Part shown: one piece after another, positions 9,298-22,440 of the stretch | How the letters are laid out: each line of letters starts with the position of its first letter | Numbering within the stretch: position 1 is the stretch's first letter | Assembly (NCBI RefSeq): GCF_036417845.1 | Contig: NC_089981.1 | Location: forward strand, 61,690,768-61,754,767 | Direction: 5' to 3' | Length of the DNA stretch: 64,000 nucleotides | DNA from: Apteryx mantelli | Taxonomy: Eukaryota > Chordata > Aves > Apterygiformes > Apterygidae | Notes under the pieces: generated by a model | The model's input: only the letters and a program-made list of their open reading frames with translations | What the model was told of the DNA's origin: nothing | Databases searched by the model: none | Position numbers and translations under genes: made by a program

Positions 9298-11870
9298 ATC
9301 TAGAAGGAAAAACAAATGGCAACTTGATATATGGCTTCTGCTCCCCAGCTGTTTCACATTTTTAAGTATGCTAGAATTACAGCCAGTCTCAACATGAGAC
9401 TCCTGAAATCATGCAAAGAAGAAAAAAACCCTAATATTTAAGCTAGTTAGTCCGAGTCAAAGGGTAAAATTGTAGTGTGAAATTTTATTCAATATGACAC
9501 TCTTGATAAAGAACACCTTTAAAAATTCACTGTCTTGATTAAGGTATTATTCTTGTCATCTTAAAAATTTGTTTATAATTCCTGTAGACAGAGAACAGAA
9601 AGCACGGATTTACATGTAATCCCATTTTTAAAAAACTGACTCGGATTTATTGAGGAACAGAAGACATACAAAGTGATTTTCACATCTGAACATATCACAC
9701 CAGAAGAGTGAAGAATAATGGCACTTAAAATATATTTTAGTCTGATAGCAATCAACAGACTGTTTAATAACTCAATTTCTTTGGATTTTAGATATGAATA
9801 TATATACACACACACACGCACATACACATATGTGGATATTCAATGTGGTATATATAAATGTTGTGTTTTTTTCCCCCCTCGCAGTTTTAAAATCTTTAGT
9901 GTAAAATGTTATATCTTTATATTTCTATACAAAGAAATGTTTAGTTACCCCAAATATAAAAATAGAGTTAAATAAAAGGCTTTGTTGATAACTGACTTAG
10001 AACCAGAAAGTATTAAATAAAAAAAAGATCTATTAACATTTTAAAGAGTTTGAAAAATGTCAGAGAGCGATTCATTTTTTTTTTCATCTCCTAGGCTTGA
10101 CAATAGACCAGACTGGTATAAAGAAATTTGATGAGCTATGATATTTTGGGGCCATAATATAAAGCTGTTTCAACTGTTTATGAACAAAGAAGTTAACAGC
10201 AAAGTTGAAATAAGACATTTTCACGCGTTCTATTGAAATTTTTAGGATCTTCTAAAAAGCTATGTTGGTTATTTGACTCAGAAATTAACTATTTAAATGT
10301 AAAATGGAATACTAATTACACCTGCACTTTTGAGTTAAAAGTGAAATGAAGTGGAGGAACCCAGACATATCAAAATACACTCTTCTTTGTCATAATAAAT
10401 TCTGACAGACTGAGAGTTTGCATCCTGCTAGTCAATTCTGACTTTCCAAAAGGTAAATATTCACAGAATAGGAGTCTGAAAAGGTGCTGATATACTGCAT
10501 GTTTTGACTACTCTCAGTACTTCTAGCTTTACCATACCGATTGTCTGGATCAACATTTTCCAGAGTGCCATTTCTGAGAATGACAAAAGAGGAAAATACC
10601 ATTTGTGCATGTTAGCAAATTTCAATGACCTTTTAAGACACTTTAGTCCCCTGCCTGAACTCCAGGGAAGAGGGCGACATTTTGTACAGCATGTCCTTTT
10701 CGTCCCTCTTACAAATACCAGTCCAAACCTAGACAGTTGTCAGTCCCAATAAACACATGCTCAGCAGAGCCTAGCTACAGTCAAGGTATTAAATCTCCCC
10801 CAAAATTGAGGAAAGGAAGCAAGAAGGGGCTGCAGAGAGAAAGACTGCAAAAGCAGCTGCAAAGCAAATGGAGGAGGGAAGGAGGAGAGGGTGAGTGGCC
10901 TAAAGACCTGGGAGACTGGAAGTGGCAGGACAAAGAGAACTAAGAGCCAGACATGAAGAACAGAGCAAGAAGGATCAAGTTTATGGGGAGCGAGCGGAAG
11001 AGCCTATGCCCAATAAAGGATGCTCAGAAACTGGCTGGGAACATGACTTCTGGGTCAACCAGATCCTCTGTGCCAGCAAAGATGTGTGAAGCCCACTGGC
11101 AAAACTTCCCATCTTTCCACTAGTAGAGTTTCAGGCAGAGGTGAGACAGCTTACTATCGCTACAAATTAGTGCGCTATCTCAATTTGAAGAGGTTGGTGT
11201 TGGATCTACAGGTCAGAATTTTGCTGATGAATCACGCGGCCATTAATCAGTATTACATAATTTCTCTTTTTGCCCTATGCCTTAAAGAAAACAAAAATGG
11301 AAGGAATTAACACATGGAAAATGTTGTTACAAGGCATTAAATTTGTTCAGTGAAACATTTACAAGCTAGGAAATGTCAGAATTAAAACTGCATATAGAGC
11401 CTTAATTTCATCCCTTTGTGCATATGCATAGGATTTTTTTTAATTGGATTATCAAATTTATTTTTTCATTGGACCAAGTTCATTAAATGTAGAAAGTTGA
11501 TTTGTTTGGGTCTCTGGCAGTCCACACTATTGCCTCAAAGTGCAGAGGATGGCCAGCTTCCCACACCCCAGGTGGTTGACTCAGGGAAAATAATTCAGAA
11601 ATCTGTAAAGTTTCAGCCTCAAGTCTTCCAATATGTTATTTTTGGAAAATTTCAGTACTTTTTGTGGTTTGTTCTGATTTGAAATGAAAGAAGCTCTTCA
11701 TAAGCCTGGACTGGAGAAGGGATAACGGGAAGCTCTTCCCAGCCCTGCCAGACATACAGCCTCCCTAATACATTTTGGTACTTCAGCTGTGCTTCAGAAC
11801 ACAAACTTCAACCACCACCACACACAGTATTGCTTAGAGCATCCTACAGTGAGAAAAAGACCATCATTCT

Positions 11871-11955
11871 CATGTGTAAAGGGGTAATAGAAGGCCAGAA
11901 AGATTAAGTTATCTATTCAAAGTTACATAGCAAATGAACAGCACAGGAGATGATG
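11871..11955 (-). mobile_element. MIR-like SINE fragment, antisense
   Basis: The segment with GTAAAGGGGTAATAGAAGGC, then AGATTAAGTTATCTATTCA, AGTTACATAGCAAATGAACA and GCACAGGA follows the reverse strand of the MIR core (consensus order: aaactgaggc...gaggttaagt...cttgcccaaggtcaca...agtaagtggcagagc). The match is eroded, as expected for a SINE older than the amniote radiation. The assignment is by memory of the consensus. Confidence 0.55.
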
Positions 11956-12999
11956 ATGCTGGCTATTGTACCAAGCTACTGAATTTGAGTTTCTCCTGTG
12001 CAAGGCTGAAGTATCATTACCTCTATATTCCCCTGCTTCTTTACCTGTAAGTTGGCAACGCCACTTACTTTGGGATTGGGGCAGTTGGATTGTCCTGAAC
12101 AATGGCTTGAAAATACATGAATGATTGCTGGGACCAAAAAGTCTTCTGCTTGCATCTCATGCAAGAAGATAGAGAAAAAACAAAACCCAAAACATCAGTA
12201 CTATTAAAAACTCAGAATCTTAGCATCATGGGGTCAATAAGCCCTCCAATACCATTGAGCTTACCACTGACAGGTTTCTCAACCTGTTCTGCAATACAGA
12301 AATCTGTTTTACTCAATAGCTGTTTAACAGGAAATACTATTTTTGCAATTACTCTATTTATCAGTCATCACGGGGAAAAAAAAAAAAAAACAGAGGCAAC
12401 TGCACTATATTCTGTGATCAAAGTGCAAGTAAATCTAATTTTTTTAAATGTATACATTTACTCTGCTAGTCAGATTCCTAAACATGGGAGGTGAAATTTT
12501 CAGATGCTATTTTGACAGGGCAATGTAAATATCTAGATAAAACAGCAGCAGTCACTCTAATGAAGGATACAGCTCCTTCTGAGGAAAGAAACTTTGATAA
12601 AATATGTCAGTCTGAGGAAACACTGTTTATTACAGAATGGCATGTGCTCTGTTTGCTCTGATTTTCACAGTTCAAATGAAAAAACTGGCATGCTGAAACT
12701 GGCCAATGGGATTGCAGCAACAAAAAAAATTACATCAGTTGGGATGGTCTGTAGTAGCTTCACAGTTTCTACATACATTTTTTTTCTTAGAAGAAGAAAG
12801 TGTATATAATATTTTATAAAAATTAAACAACTTAAGCCATTGTAGCCTTGGAGATCAAGATCTATAACCTGGAAATCTTTTCTAGTCTCTTCCATCCAAT
12901 TATTTTTCATAAATAACAGACATAAATGATTTTTTTTTAAATAATAGTTATGACAGTCACTTTTAGAAGCTAGTCAGAAATTTTCAGATGAGATCAAAG

Positions 13000-13750
13000 T
13001 GTCAGGTGGGGAGCCTGAGAGATTTTGAGTCATCTGGGGTTGATGAATGTGTGCGGATTCCAAGGCAGGACTCCAGTACCACTCCTGTATATAATCCTGG
13101 CAGGAATTAGAGCTCTGTACCTGTCTTTCAAGAAATCTGCCTGTTGCAGGAACCCTGGAAACTTAAGAGTACCTATTTTTTTAATAGTACATAATGCTGG
13201 ATTCATCTTTGGGATCATGCTCCCTCAAAGCTCTGGGTCTTCTGGAGCCATCTCACTCACAGGTCTGCATGAGAATGGGAAATCAGTGGTTTCCAGGCTA
13301 ACCAAGCCTTAGGGTCACCAGTTGGGCAGATGACTGCAGTATTTATTCAAACCTGAACTCATGCTTTGGAATTTGGGCACTCCGGAGTCAGCTCGGAGGC
13401 AGACAGTGTGCCGCTATTCCAGGTGTTCTGTCCTGGAGCTGAGCACAAGAGCACCAGGAGCCCTGGATCAAAGCTGGGTCAGCCCTGAAGCCCAGGCATG
13501 GCCCTGCAGCGCTGGGAATCCAGGCTGGAATCAGGACTCCCAGAGCATCCCCAGCTTCCCTGTGCTGCAATTAAAACTCAGAGTCAGGGAGGCCTGGGGA
13601 CAGGTCTCTTGACTCTGGTGCTGGGTCAGACTGTGCTGCGCGTCCGTCCTAGGAAGCTCCTCGCTTCTCCTGACATTGATGGGCTGGCCAGTTCCACTAA
13701 ATAGCATGATGTCCAGAAGAATGTGTCCCTTAGGATGGGACGTCATGTTT
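13000..13750. repeat. GC-richer unclassified block, probable old repeat
   Basis: This block of about 750 bp stands out from the AT-rich intron by base composition and by internally echoing words (CCAGGAGCCCTGG, AGCCCAGGCATGGCCCTG, GAATCCAGGCTGGAATCAGG). It has no long frame with recognisable protein similarity and no splice-compatible exon in the RALGAPA1 phase. It resembles a decayed LTR or other repeat, but I cannot name the family. Confidence 0.4.
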
Positions 13751-15782
13751 TGTGGTACATAAACACACGCATGTGCATACTCAGATGTGAAATAAATCAC
13801 AAGCTCCTATTAATGAGATTGCTGCAGAAAATTAGTATGTTTGATAGAAAGATTAAGTCAAGAAACAAGTTTTTCAATCATTTTGTTTTTCTAGATCAAG
13901 TCAGAGAATATCAAGTATGATTAGGATGATTTTTAAAGTAATATAGGAATTGCCACTGTACAGCAGTGTAGAGAGTGTTCTGTAATAGTCCGGTGCATTG
14001 GAGAAAGGCAGCTTTGGTTCACCCCGAAAGAATGAATTAGATCAACTGTGCAGTACGATTTAGCCTGGAATGAGATTTTTTTAAGTGAACAGGTAGAACT
14101 GATGTAAGTGCAAATGCACTTTACAAACACAAATGCAAATACAACTTATACTAGCAATATCAAAGTCTCTGATGCTGAATACTTATGGAGTGCATTAGGG
14201 AGGAAAAGGGGCAAGGACTGGTAACTCTGGTTATTGCTTTTAATATTTCTAGTTAGAGATCTTTCAAATTTGAATGTTTTTATACTTATTTTTTTATCAA
14301 GCAGCTTAATATTCTCTATCAATTAAGTGTGCTGGTTGACAAAGAGATTAATTAAATCATATTACTATTTTTTGTACTGGTTTAATTTGTTTTACATAAC
14401 TGGCTTTTAATTTAGTTTCTCTTGGTTCTTGACTATTTGCACTGGCTTAACTATACCATTTATCATACTCTTGAAACTGCACCTCATTTCTACTTACAGT
14501 TTATACTTTCAAACAAAGGCATCTCAATGTTTTTAACATCTGTCAGTCATTCCTTCTGCCTAATCTGGACTCTTCTAATAATTGTAGAACTCATTTCCAC
14601 ATATTTTTGCAATCAGGGAACAAAATTTTTAGATAACTCACCATATCTAATTTAGTCTTTCAAAATTTATTTTGCTGAGAATTATAACTTTTCCACAGTA
14701 GTATTTGGATTTATTTGGCATTAAATAAAGGTTTCTTAATAAAGAATTTCAAGTGTTACACATTCTTCTTCTCCTTCTCTCCTATATTATCACTGCAGAA
14801 TGTTCTACAACATCAATGAAAGACAGTACAGGGTACAAAACACACCACTGCCATCCAGTACTACTTGTTCATGCTGAGAAACAAAGGTCAACACAATAAA
14901 GTGTTACTCATTCAACGACTGTCTCTACCATTAGTTACCTTCATCCCAGAACCAGTGTTAGTGCTTCATGCAGACCTGAGGTTAGTAAAAGACTAAAACT
15001 TTAAAAAGATGCAGTGGTCATTTCTCAATCAGTGTGAAATTCTTTTTAGTGTGAACAAGGGCAACAAGGAAAGTTTGCATACAACTTGGTTACAAGCTTA
15101 GTGGTCTAGTAAAAGTAATAGGAACAAAGGGTTTTTTTGGACACTTTGTCTTACCTTCAGATAAACAGAACTGATATTTAATGATCTAAAAAGAGGGGAA
15201 ATAAAATAAATGAAATAATCATAAGGAGTTCAAGAAATTTCAGAACAGGAAGGCCTTCAGTTACTCATTTTCTGATTTTCTTATTAGTAACTGAAAATGC
15301 AGTATCCACTTATAAAACATGTATTTTACTAGAAACTAAAAAGGACCTTAAAACAATTTTGTGGATCATAACCTGAAACGAAATTGATGATTGCAAGGCT
15401 CTCAGCTTTCCAATTTAAAACTTTACATTCTAACAATTTAGTAAATTTAAAACTTTCTTATAGAGAAGGTGTACAAATATTAATGGATGTACCTGCCTGA
15501 ACTAGACTAGATGAAGTACTAGCACTTTCATGGAGATTTTATGTAGGCGAACATGATAAAATTCACTGTAGAAAACCAGGCTCTGGATGCTATATTGAAA
15601 TATTTTCCCAAATCTTAATGCTAGGCATCAGTTCACAGTGCCAGATAACACAATAAGGATTTAAAGGCAACTTTTCCCAGGGTTCTTATATATGTAAATA
15701 TAGTCTTTTGGATTAATGTTAACTCTTATGATACGTGAAGGTCTGAATTTTTAGCCTTTATAAGTAAGGATACTGCATTTTA

Positions 15783-15953
<171 letters not shown>

Positions 15954-15963
15954 TTAGCCAAGA

Positions 15964-15972
15964 ATTAAGGAG
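15964..15972 (-). promoter_or_regulatory. RALGAPA1: Putative U12 branch site
   Basis: CTCCTTAAT on the - strand differs from the U12 branch consensus TTCCTTRAY only at the first base. The branch adenosine is at 15965, about 16 nt from the acceptor, slightly longer than the usual 10-13 nt but inside the reported range as I know it. Confidence 0.7.
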
Positions 15973-17157
15973 CAATTTAAGGTCATGTTCTATAACTGCT
16001 AAATATCAATGCGTAGTAATTCAGAATTCTTATTTTTGTTAAATGCATATCATGTGTTTCTGTGATTGCATATAATTTCTTTTAAACTTTTACATAACTA
16101 TCATATTACCTGATGCACTGAAATAATGTTGACTGTAAGATAAGCATGATGAATGTGAACCTTATGGCTCAGCTATCTTGTTTGCAAGAGTCTGATGCAA
16201 TACTTTATGAAAATTTTTTCAAACAATGGCAACCTAAATACTCCGTTAATTAACTGATTTGGCTGTACACTAGTTACAATTAAGTATAAACATTTTACAA
16301 TTTTTAAGAGGTATGGCATGAACAATAACATTAGCATTAACAAAATAAATTTTTTTGCACTTTTCAATAAAAAACTGCTTCCATAATCCCTAAACATACA
16401 CATGCAGTTAAGATAAATACATAGCTAAATCTGAGTATTGGGAAAAACACCCCATCAGTTATGCCATTAAAACAAGCAAGAATATTTGTAAAGAATCTGC
16501 AGGACCCTTAAGTACTGGCTAACAGGGTGTCGGCAGGGCACCGACAGCAAAATACTGTACTTCTTCCTTTTCACTGTGTTCTCCCTCTCTGATATTATTG
16601 ACAAGAGACCAGCATCTTGAAGTGTTGTTGCTTTTGAAGAACCCTCTCCAGGCTTCTTGTTCCAGCAGGCCTGATTGTGCTGTTAGCACAGAGAGAGCGA
16701 GAAAAAGAGAGAATATTTCTGCTGTTCATGAAAGCAACTATGGAAATGGCTGTCAAAATGTAGAGCAGCAGGAAGCAACATACAATTATCAAGAAAAACT
16801 ACCATGCTGACTTTATGCCGTATAGTTCCTGAACTGAGAAATCAGTTAACCTTTTCTTTCACAACTTTTAAAGTTCTCCAGCTGGACTCTATATGTTGAA
16901 TGAGGGATGCCTTCCTAAGCTACCTTATGTAACCATAAAACGAGCAGAAATGTTTCCTGGCATTTACTCTTGTGCACATTTTTGTTTTCCGTATTTTATT
17001 TGCAGATAGTGAGATAATTTTCTCCTTAGATACTTGTTTTCTTTTCCTAAAAAGCCAAACAACCAAACAAAAACACCCTGACATGCTGTAGAGGAATGCA
17101 CTCGGAAACAGTTCTTCGAAGTTCCTGAGTTCTGATTTTGAGTGAGGAAGAGACTCT

Positions 17158-17202
17158 ACTGCCTCAATTTCACCATCTGTGAAGTGAGGATAATATTCTT
17201 CT
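17158..17202 (+). mobile_element. MIR-like SINE core fragment
   Basis: TACTGCCTCAATTTCACCAT then CTGTGAAGTGAGGATAATAT follows the well-known MIR stretch tgcctcagtttccccatctgtaaaatgaggataata with only a few substitutions over about 40 bases. No target-site duplications are visible, as expected from its age. Confidence 0.65.
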
Positions 17203-19659
17203 ATGTATATATATTTTTGGCAATCCACACATGAGAAGTGCATTACAAGTGATAAACAGTTCTTAATAACAAGTGCTAACATTTTAAATAAATGACTAAC
17301 TATTTTAAGTTATGATTAACAATTCTCATCCCGGAATTATAGCTGAAAACAGTACCCTTCACCTTAGCTATTAAAACCATACTTCAACAGTTACAGAATT
17401 GTTCCTATAAACCTGTTTTTGTAATTGTTTTCTGTACAATATTTACAGTAGATTTTGCAGTCTAACTATGAAAAAATGTATAAAGTATCTGAAACAATTT
17501 TCTAGTGAGTAAAAGCATCTTCATAGTATTTCTTTAGACCACAACTTGATTACATAGTGAAACTATGAAACATTTTTTCCTCCAAAATTTGTGTTCCAAA
17601 TTCTTTCTGTATCCTCAGACAGCTAAACCTCAGAAGAATTCTGAATCTGGAGAATCCAGCACTGGGACAAGGGAAAATACAAAAATCTTCCATTGTAAAG
17701 GTTCTTCCGTTGGGGGATAAACACAGTACAGTATTGAGCCTTAACACAGGAGAGTAATATAGCACAGTTTTTAAGAGGCTATGTATAAGTGTTAGAGGAT
17801 GAAACTGATGGTTGAAGTCTAAATAATACTACATATCTCACAACTTGTTGAAAAGCACTTTTTTCATTGGGGGAGATTCACGGCTGCTGAATTTTCTGCA
17901 GTTAATAGAGTCCTTTGATTCACAGCAGTGCCCCTTGCACAAAAAATACTGGCCTTTGTGTATTACCAGAAACTAATTTTCTATTTGGCTGAAAAGGGAA
18001 AAATGGGGTTATTGCTTCTCCCTCCTACAGAGCTTTTCATTATGCCTGATGCACTCAACTTCTAAGCTCTTCTGAGAAAAAAAATAACTGAAGAGGCAAG
18101 AGGTAGAAAAATGAGCTTGTTAGCACATTAGAAGTGAAGTATCTTGGTGGGTCCTAGAAATTCCCAGTGGTGTGTTAACTTATCACTCTATGCACGCTGG
18201 CACTGATAGTCTCCCAATTGATCACTCTCTTTTCGCACCAAAGGTGCTGCCAGGAAGCAAAGGCTGAAGGCCCACAGGAGAACAGGCTGCTATCAAAACA
18301 AGCTGTTTTTAAAAGTCTGCTTGAATGGGTAAAATGTTTCATGAAAAAGCAGGGTGGAGACACCTACCTGCTTTTAAAATGTTCTACTTTCAGAGGTCTC
18401 TAAAGGAAACCTTTTAGTTTATCTTATTATATCCAAAGCTTATACACAAATAAGGCAGAAATGAAGGAAGGTTACTACTTTGAATGTGACAAGGACATTC
18501 CCATTCTCCAGTCTGGGCACCTATCTCCTAACCAAACAAAGAAGTCTTGACACAGATGCTGACTGAGGAAAATAATGCTGTTATTACACAGAGAAGTAAG
18601 AAGTAACAGAGAAGACACGCTTACATCAGTTCTAGTAGGCTAAATTCAAATGTGCACTTAGTACAGTCAGAGAAAAATAATTCAGCTAGTCAAGCTGCTG
18701 CTTCTTCTCAACAATCTACAAAATTGTCTGCAGCTCTTTAAAACAGAACCCCACTTAAAACAAAAATTTGTTGTGAAAGCCAAGTCCAAAGTTTGCAGTA
18801 TTCTGCACTAAGGAATGACATACTCTCCTTAGAACTCCTTTTCTGTATTAGAAACTGAATAGCTGAGATTTGGATGTTTATATCTTCTATTCATTTATAC
18901 TTTGAGAACATTTTAATATTTAAAAACTCCAAATTTGTATGCATTTGTGGCTGAGATAATCTAGTTTTACACTATGTTTGAATGCAACTATCTGCAAGAT
19001 AGTAGTTAATTTTTACATTACTTCTAATAGGCTAGACATTTATTCCTTTAAAATGCTGCTCTCTAGGGAAGAGTTATTAGCACCTATAAATTGAGTGGCA
19101 CATACAAACTCAATGGCTAGTAATAATAGGGCAATGCAAGCTATATTCTTACTGTGAGTGGACGTTGCCACTGGCATCAGCAATTAAGAGGGAATGGGAA
19201 GGATGCACAGACAAACCAGTGGAGAAACTGGCACAGAGAGTGACTAAAAACATAAACTAACAATACTGGGAGCTTTCTACTGCTGAAGAAGGTGCTAAAT
19301 AGACTCCCCCAAAAAGGATAAAAATGGTAAGATACCTACATTAATTTGACAGGTAATCTCCCTAGTCTGTCAGCTAAATACTTACAGATATTTAATCCAC
19401 CAAATGCTTAACAAAAAATCTAAAGATTTGCCGAAATGAATCCATTTTTCAGAAGTTTTTGTTCTGAAAATAGAAGCAATACAAGCAAAAAACAGAAATT
19501 GTACCTTTAGAGGTCACTCAGGTTTCAGTCATTGCAAATAAAATCTCATTTGCATTACATCCATTTTATGTATTTTCTTAATCTTCTATTATTTCTATTA
19601 ATGGAAACATGCAATCATTTTTAGGCCTGCTGATTTGCACTTAGGAATAAGCACTGAAA

Positions 19660-20525
19660 TCCTGGCTTTTAGATCATCTACTTAGGCTTAATCTGTCTGA
19701 AAAACAACATCTCATGTCTTCACCTCATTGCTCTCCGTCACCATTATTTTATTTTTTAACTCAAGCTCTGTTTAGATCCCTAAGACAGACAATGTCTAAA
19801 TCTCGCAGATTCTTTTTGCATAACCTAAACTAAAACTTTTTCTAGCCATGTACATAAACAAATTGTCCAGGCTCTTACCTCATTTCTCAGTTACTGCCAT
19901 ACCCTTTCTCTGGCTTCAGCAAATGAATTTTTAACTCTCTTTATATCCACTCAGAACACAGTAAAGTCCACTTTCTGAACAAACTGCTAAGATGGGGCAT
20001 TCTCTTTAGATACCTCCACTGATTTGCCATTCTCTAGCATAGACATAGGCTACTTATTTTAACTTTATAGTCAATACTATCACCTTCAATTTTACCAAAA
20101 CTACTCTTTCCTCCAGTCAGTTGACAGAGATGGTCACTCTTACTCACATGACATTTTTAACCTAGACTTTTTTTTTTTCTTCCATGCAGCTTCTTATGCT
20201 TAGCACAAGTTCTCCGTAAGTGTCTACAAAACAATTTCCCTTCAAACTCTCCCCTTTGCTATCATGCTTATTTAAAAATAAACAAACAAAGAAAACTTCT
20301 TGGAAGTCTGCTGCTGTGGAGGTCACACAGCTGTTCATGCTATCCACTGTCCACATTTCATACTTCCATGTATTTTGCATCTGTCCTTGTTGTCCTTTGT
20401 TTTATAGTTAGATTTTGAACTTCTGGGGGACAAACAACATCTGTTTTGTGCTGTACATCATCTCAGTATGCTGAGATTATGATCTATGATAAGGATACAT
20501 ATGGACTGCAATAATACAAATAAAA
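19660..20525 (+). mobile_element. Decayed L3/CR1-like LINE 3' end
   Basis: The order of landmarks follows the 3' region of ancient amniote L3/CR1-type LINEs: TTGTCCAGGCTCTTACCTCA with CAGTTACTGCCATACCCT and CTCTGGCTTC (19861-19917), a region with CTCCACTGATTTGCCATTCTC (20011-20034), then a TTTTGAACTTCTGGGGGACA segment (20412 onward), GTGCTGTACATCATCTCAGT, and finally a run ending GCAATAATACAAATAAA (20508-20524), like the family tail tataatacaaataataaa. No reading frame survives. The family name is my best recollection and needs a library search. Confidence 0.6.
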
Positions 20526-21039
20526 TATCTCTCTTCCTTTGTTAATTCTATGCATCTTCATCCACCATCTTCATCCTTTTCCTTCACATCCAAAGTAATT
20601 CTTTCACACTGCCAAAATTTTTTTTAGCTGTGGCTTTGCCATCTTTCAGTTTGATGGGGAAAACCTGTTTACTATCGTTTCTCATATTTCTCAGTGGTTT
20701 AGTTTTAAATCTTCCTTTCTGCAGTCTCAAAAAAATCATGTATTTTCTTTTGTTCAGCCTCTTCTACTGTCTCCACTTTTCAAGTACTTATGTTGAATAT
20801 ATCTCCTCATAATCATTACCACAGATTTACAGTCTTATTCGACTACATGTTTTCTCTCCATCTTTTTATTCATATCTCTCTACTTTTAGGACAAAGTCTG
20901 CCTGTAAATTGTCACTGAATAATATCTATTGCAATTCATCTTTCAAAATTAAATTAGAATTCCCAAGAGTTGAATGAAGAAGCTGGCACTTCACAACTCT
21001 GTAATCCATCTTTTACTACTTTTACTACTAAGTGCTAGA

Positions 21040-21420
21040 CTCACAAAAGGGTTGGAGAAGAAATTCTAGTGCCTGCTCCAAAGACCATTTGATACCATAT
21101 ACTTCCTGAGCAGGGACCAGAATTCAGGGACTCTCCTCTCCCAGGAAAGTACCATAATCACTACATACATTTTCCCTGTGATGCAGAGGATATCTTATTT
21201 TATAAAAAGAAAAGCAATTCCAGCAGGCAACTGTGAGTGCTTTATTACAGAATGTCCTCAGCCCTGATGGTTAGAACAATGCTGTAAGAGGCAGTAGATG
21301 TGGGCTCAAAATTGGTAACTACTCTCTCATTTCCTGGACGACTGATCTAACCAGTGAGTTACCTCCTGCTGTGCTTGCGTGGGCTCTAATCCAGTGAGCA
21401 CACTTTCAGAACGCTTAGCA
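21040..21420. mobile_element. Possible ancient tRNA-derived SINE or LINE fragment
   Basis: Two echoes of old amniote repeats occur. GAGCAGGGACCAGAATTCAG with GGACTCTCCTCTCCCAGGAA and a following AGTACCATAATCACTACAT resembles a retroposon passage of the form gcaggaactagaacccaggactcc..ccagtgcc..taaccacta. At 21273-21330, TGATGGTTAGAACAATGCTG and GTGGGCTCAAAATTGGTAAC resembles a tRNA-like gatggttagagca...ggttcaaatcc arrangement. Both are weak. Confidence 0.35.
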
Positions 21421-22426
21421 TTGCTGTCTTGCAGGTAAGGTGAGCAAAGGAACACCTACTCATTGGATGAAAGGAGGCATGAACTTGGTATCTGGCTGTT
21501 CAGGTTTTTCCAAGGACGTGGGCAGTTCTAGTATGTGCTGGAGGTGACAGACTTCCAGGGAAAGCTAGCAATGAAAGCTTTAGGTACTTGTGAACTTCAG
21601 AGGCATCCAAGATTAGGCAGTTGCTGTGTGCAGATTCTTATTATCAATATTTTATACACAGGCATCCATAAGGCCAGTAAGGATGAATTTGGGTCAGATC
21701 AACAAAGGAGGGAGTTGCCTAAAGATTTTGGAAAAAAATACAGAAAAGGTTGTGCCAAGATGGATTTCCTAAGCAACTTTTGGGAGGAAAAGATTATGCT
21801 GGAGAGCCTGTTCTTCAACAGAAACTTAAAAAAAGGGCTGAAGAGATGTGCAGTTCATTAACACACTAAAATGGTGATGGAAAAATTTGTAATGTTTGAA
21901 AAAACTAGAAGATCACTATTTCATTTGTTCACAAGAATTTAAAAGACATGCATTTGTGAAGTACCTCAAGTCATCAGTGGCAGAAAACCTATTAATATTT
22001 TTCCAACAGTCAAAAGAAAGAATAGATACTTTCAGACACAACAGTAAAACGTTATGCTTCAGCTTCCATTTCAGCAGATGATTTCAAGATGATCTCAAGT
22101 ATAGCAGAATCACTATAATTTCAGGAAATACCCTAAAATTATGATGTTCTGAGTCGTAAGCCCAACAATACTGGAGGCATTTCTAGAAACTTACTGATGG
22201 GCTGGTCAAGTCCAATAGACTGATAATATAACCTTTTATTAAAAAAAATCAGAATTATAAAAAAGGATGAAAATTTCTGAAGATTTGTGAAAGGGAAGAA
22301 ATATGTGGGCTTTTCACTCAAATTTTTCCTACAACTGTGCCTCTTATTTAGAAAAAACTAAGAAAAATTGAAATATGAGACACCTCCGTGAAAGTTTTAT
22401 TCATCAGTCATGTTGCTTATATATTT

Positions 22427-22440
22427 ATATATATATATAT
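22427..22440 (+). repeat. (TA)n tract followed by (CA)n
   Basis: A pure AT dinucleotide run continues into GCACACACGTG and forms a small simple repeat inside the 22.6-kb intron. Confidence 0.75.
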
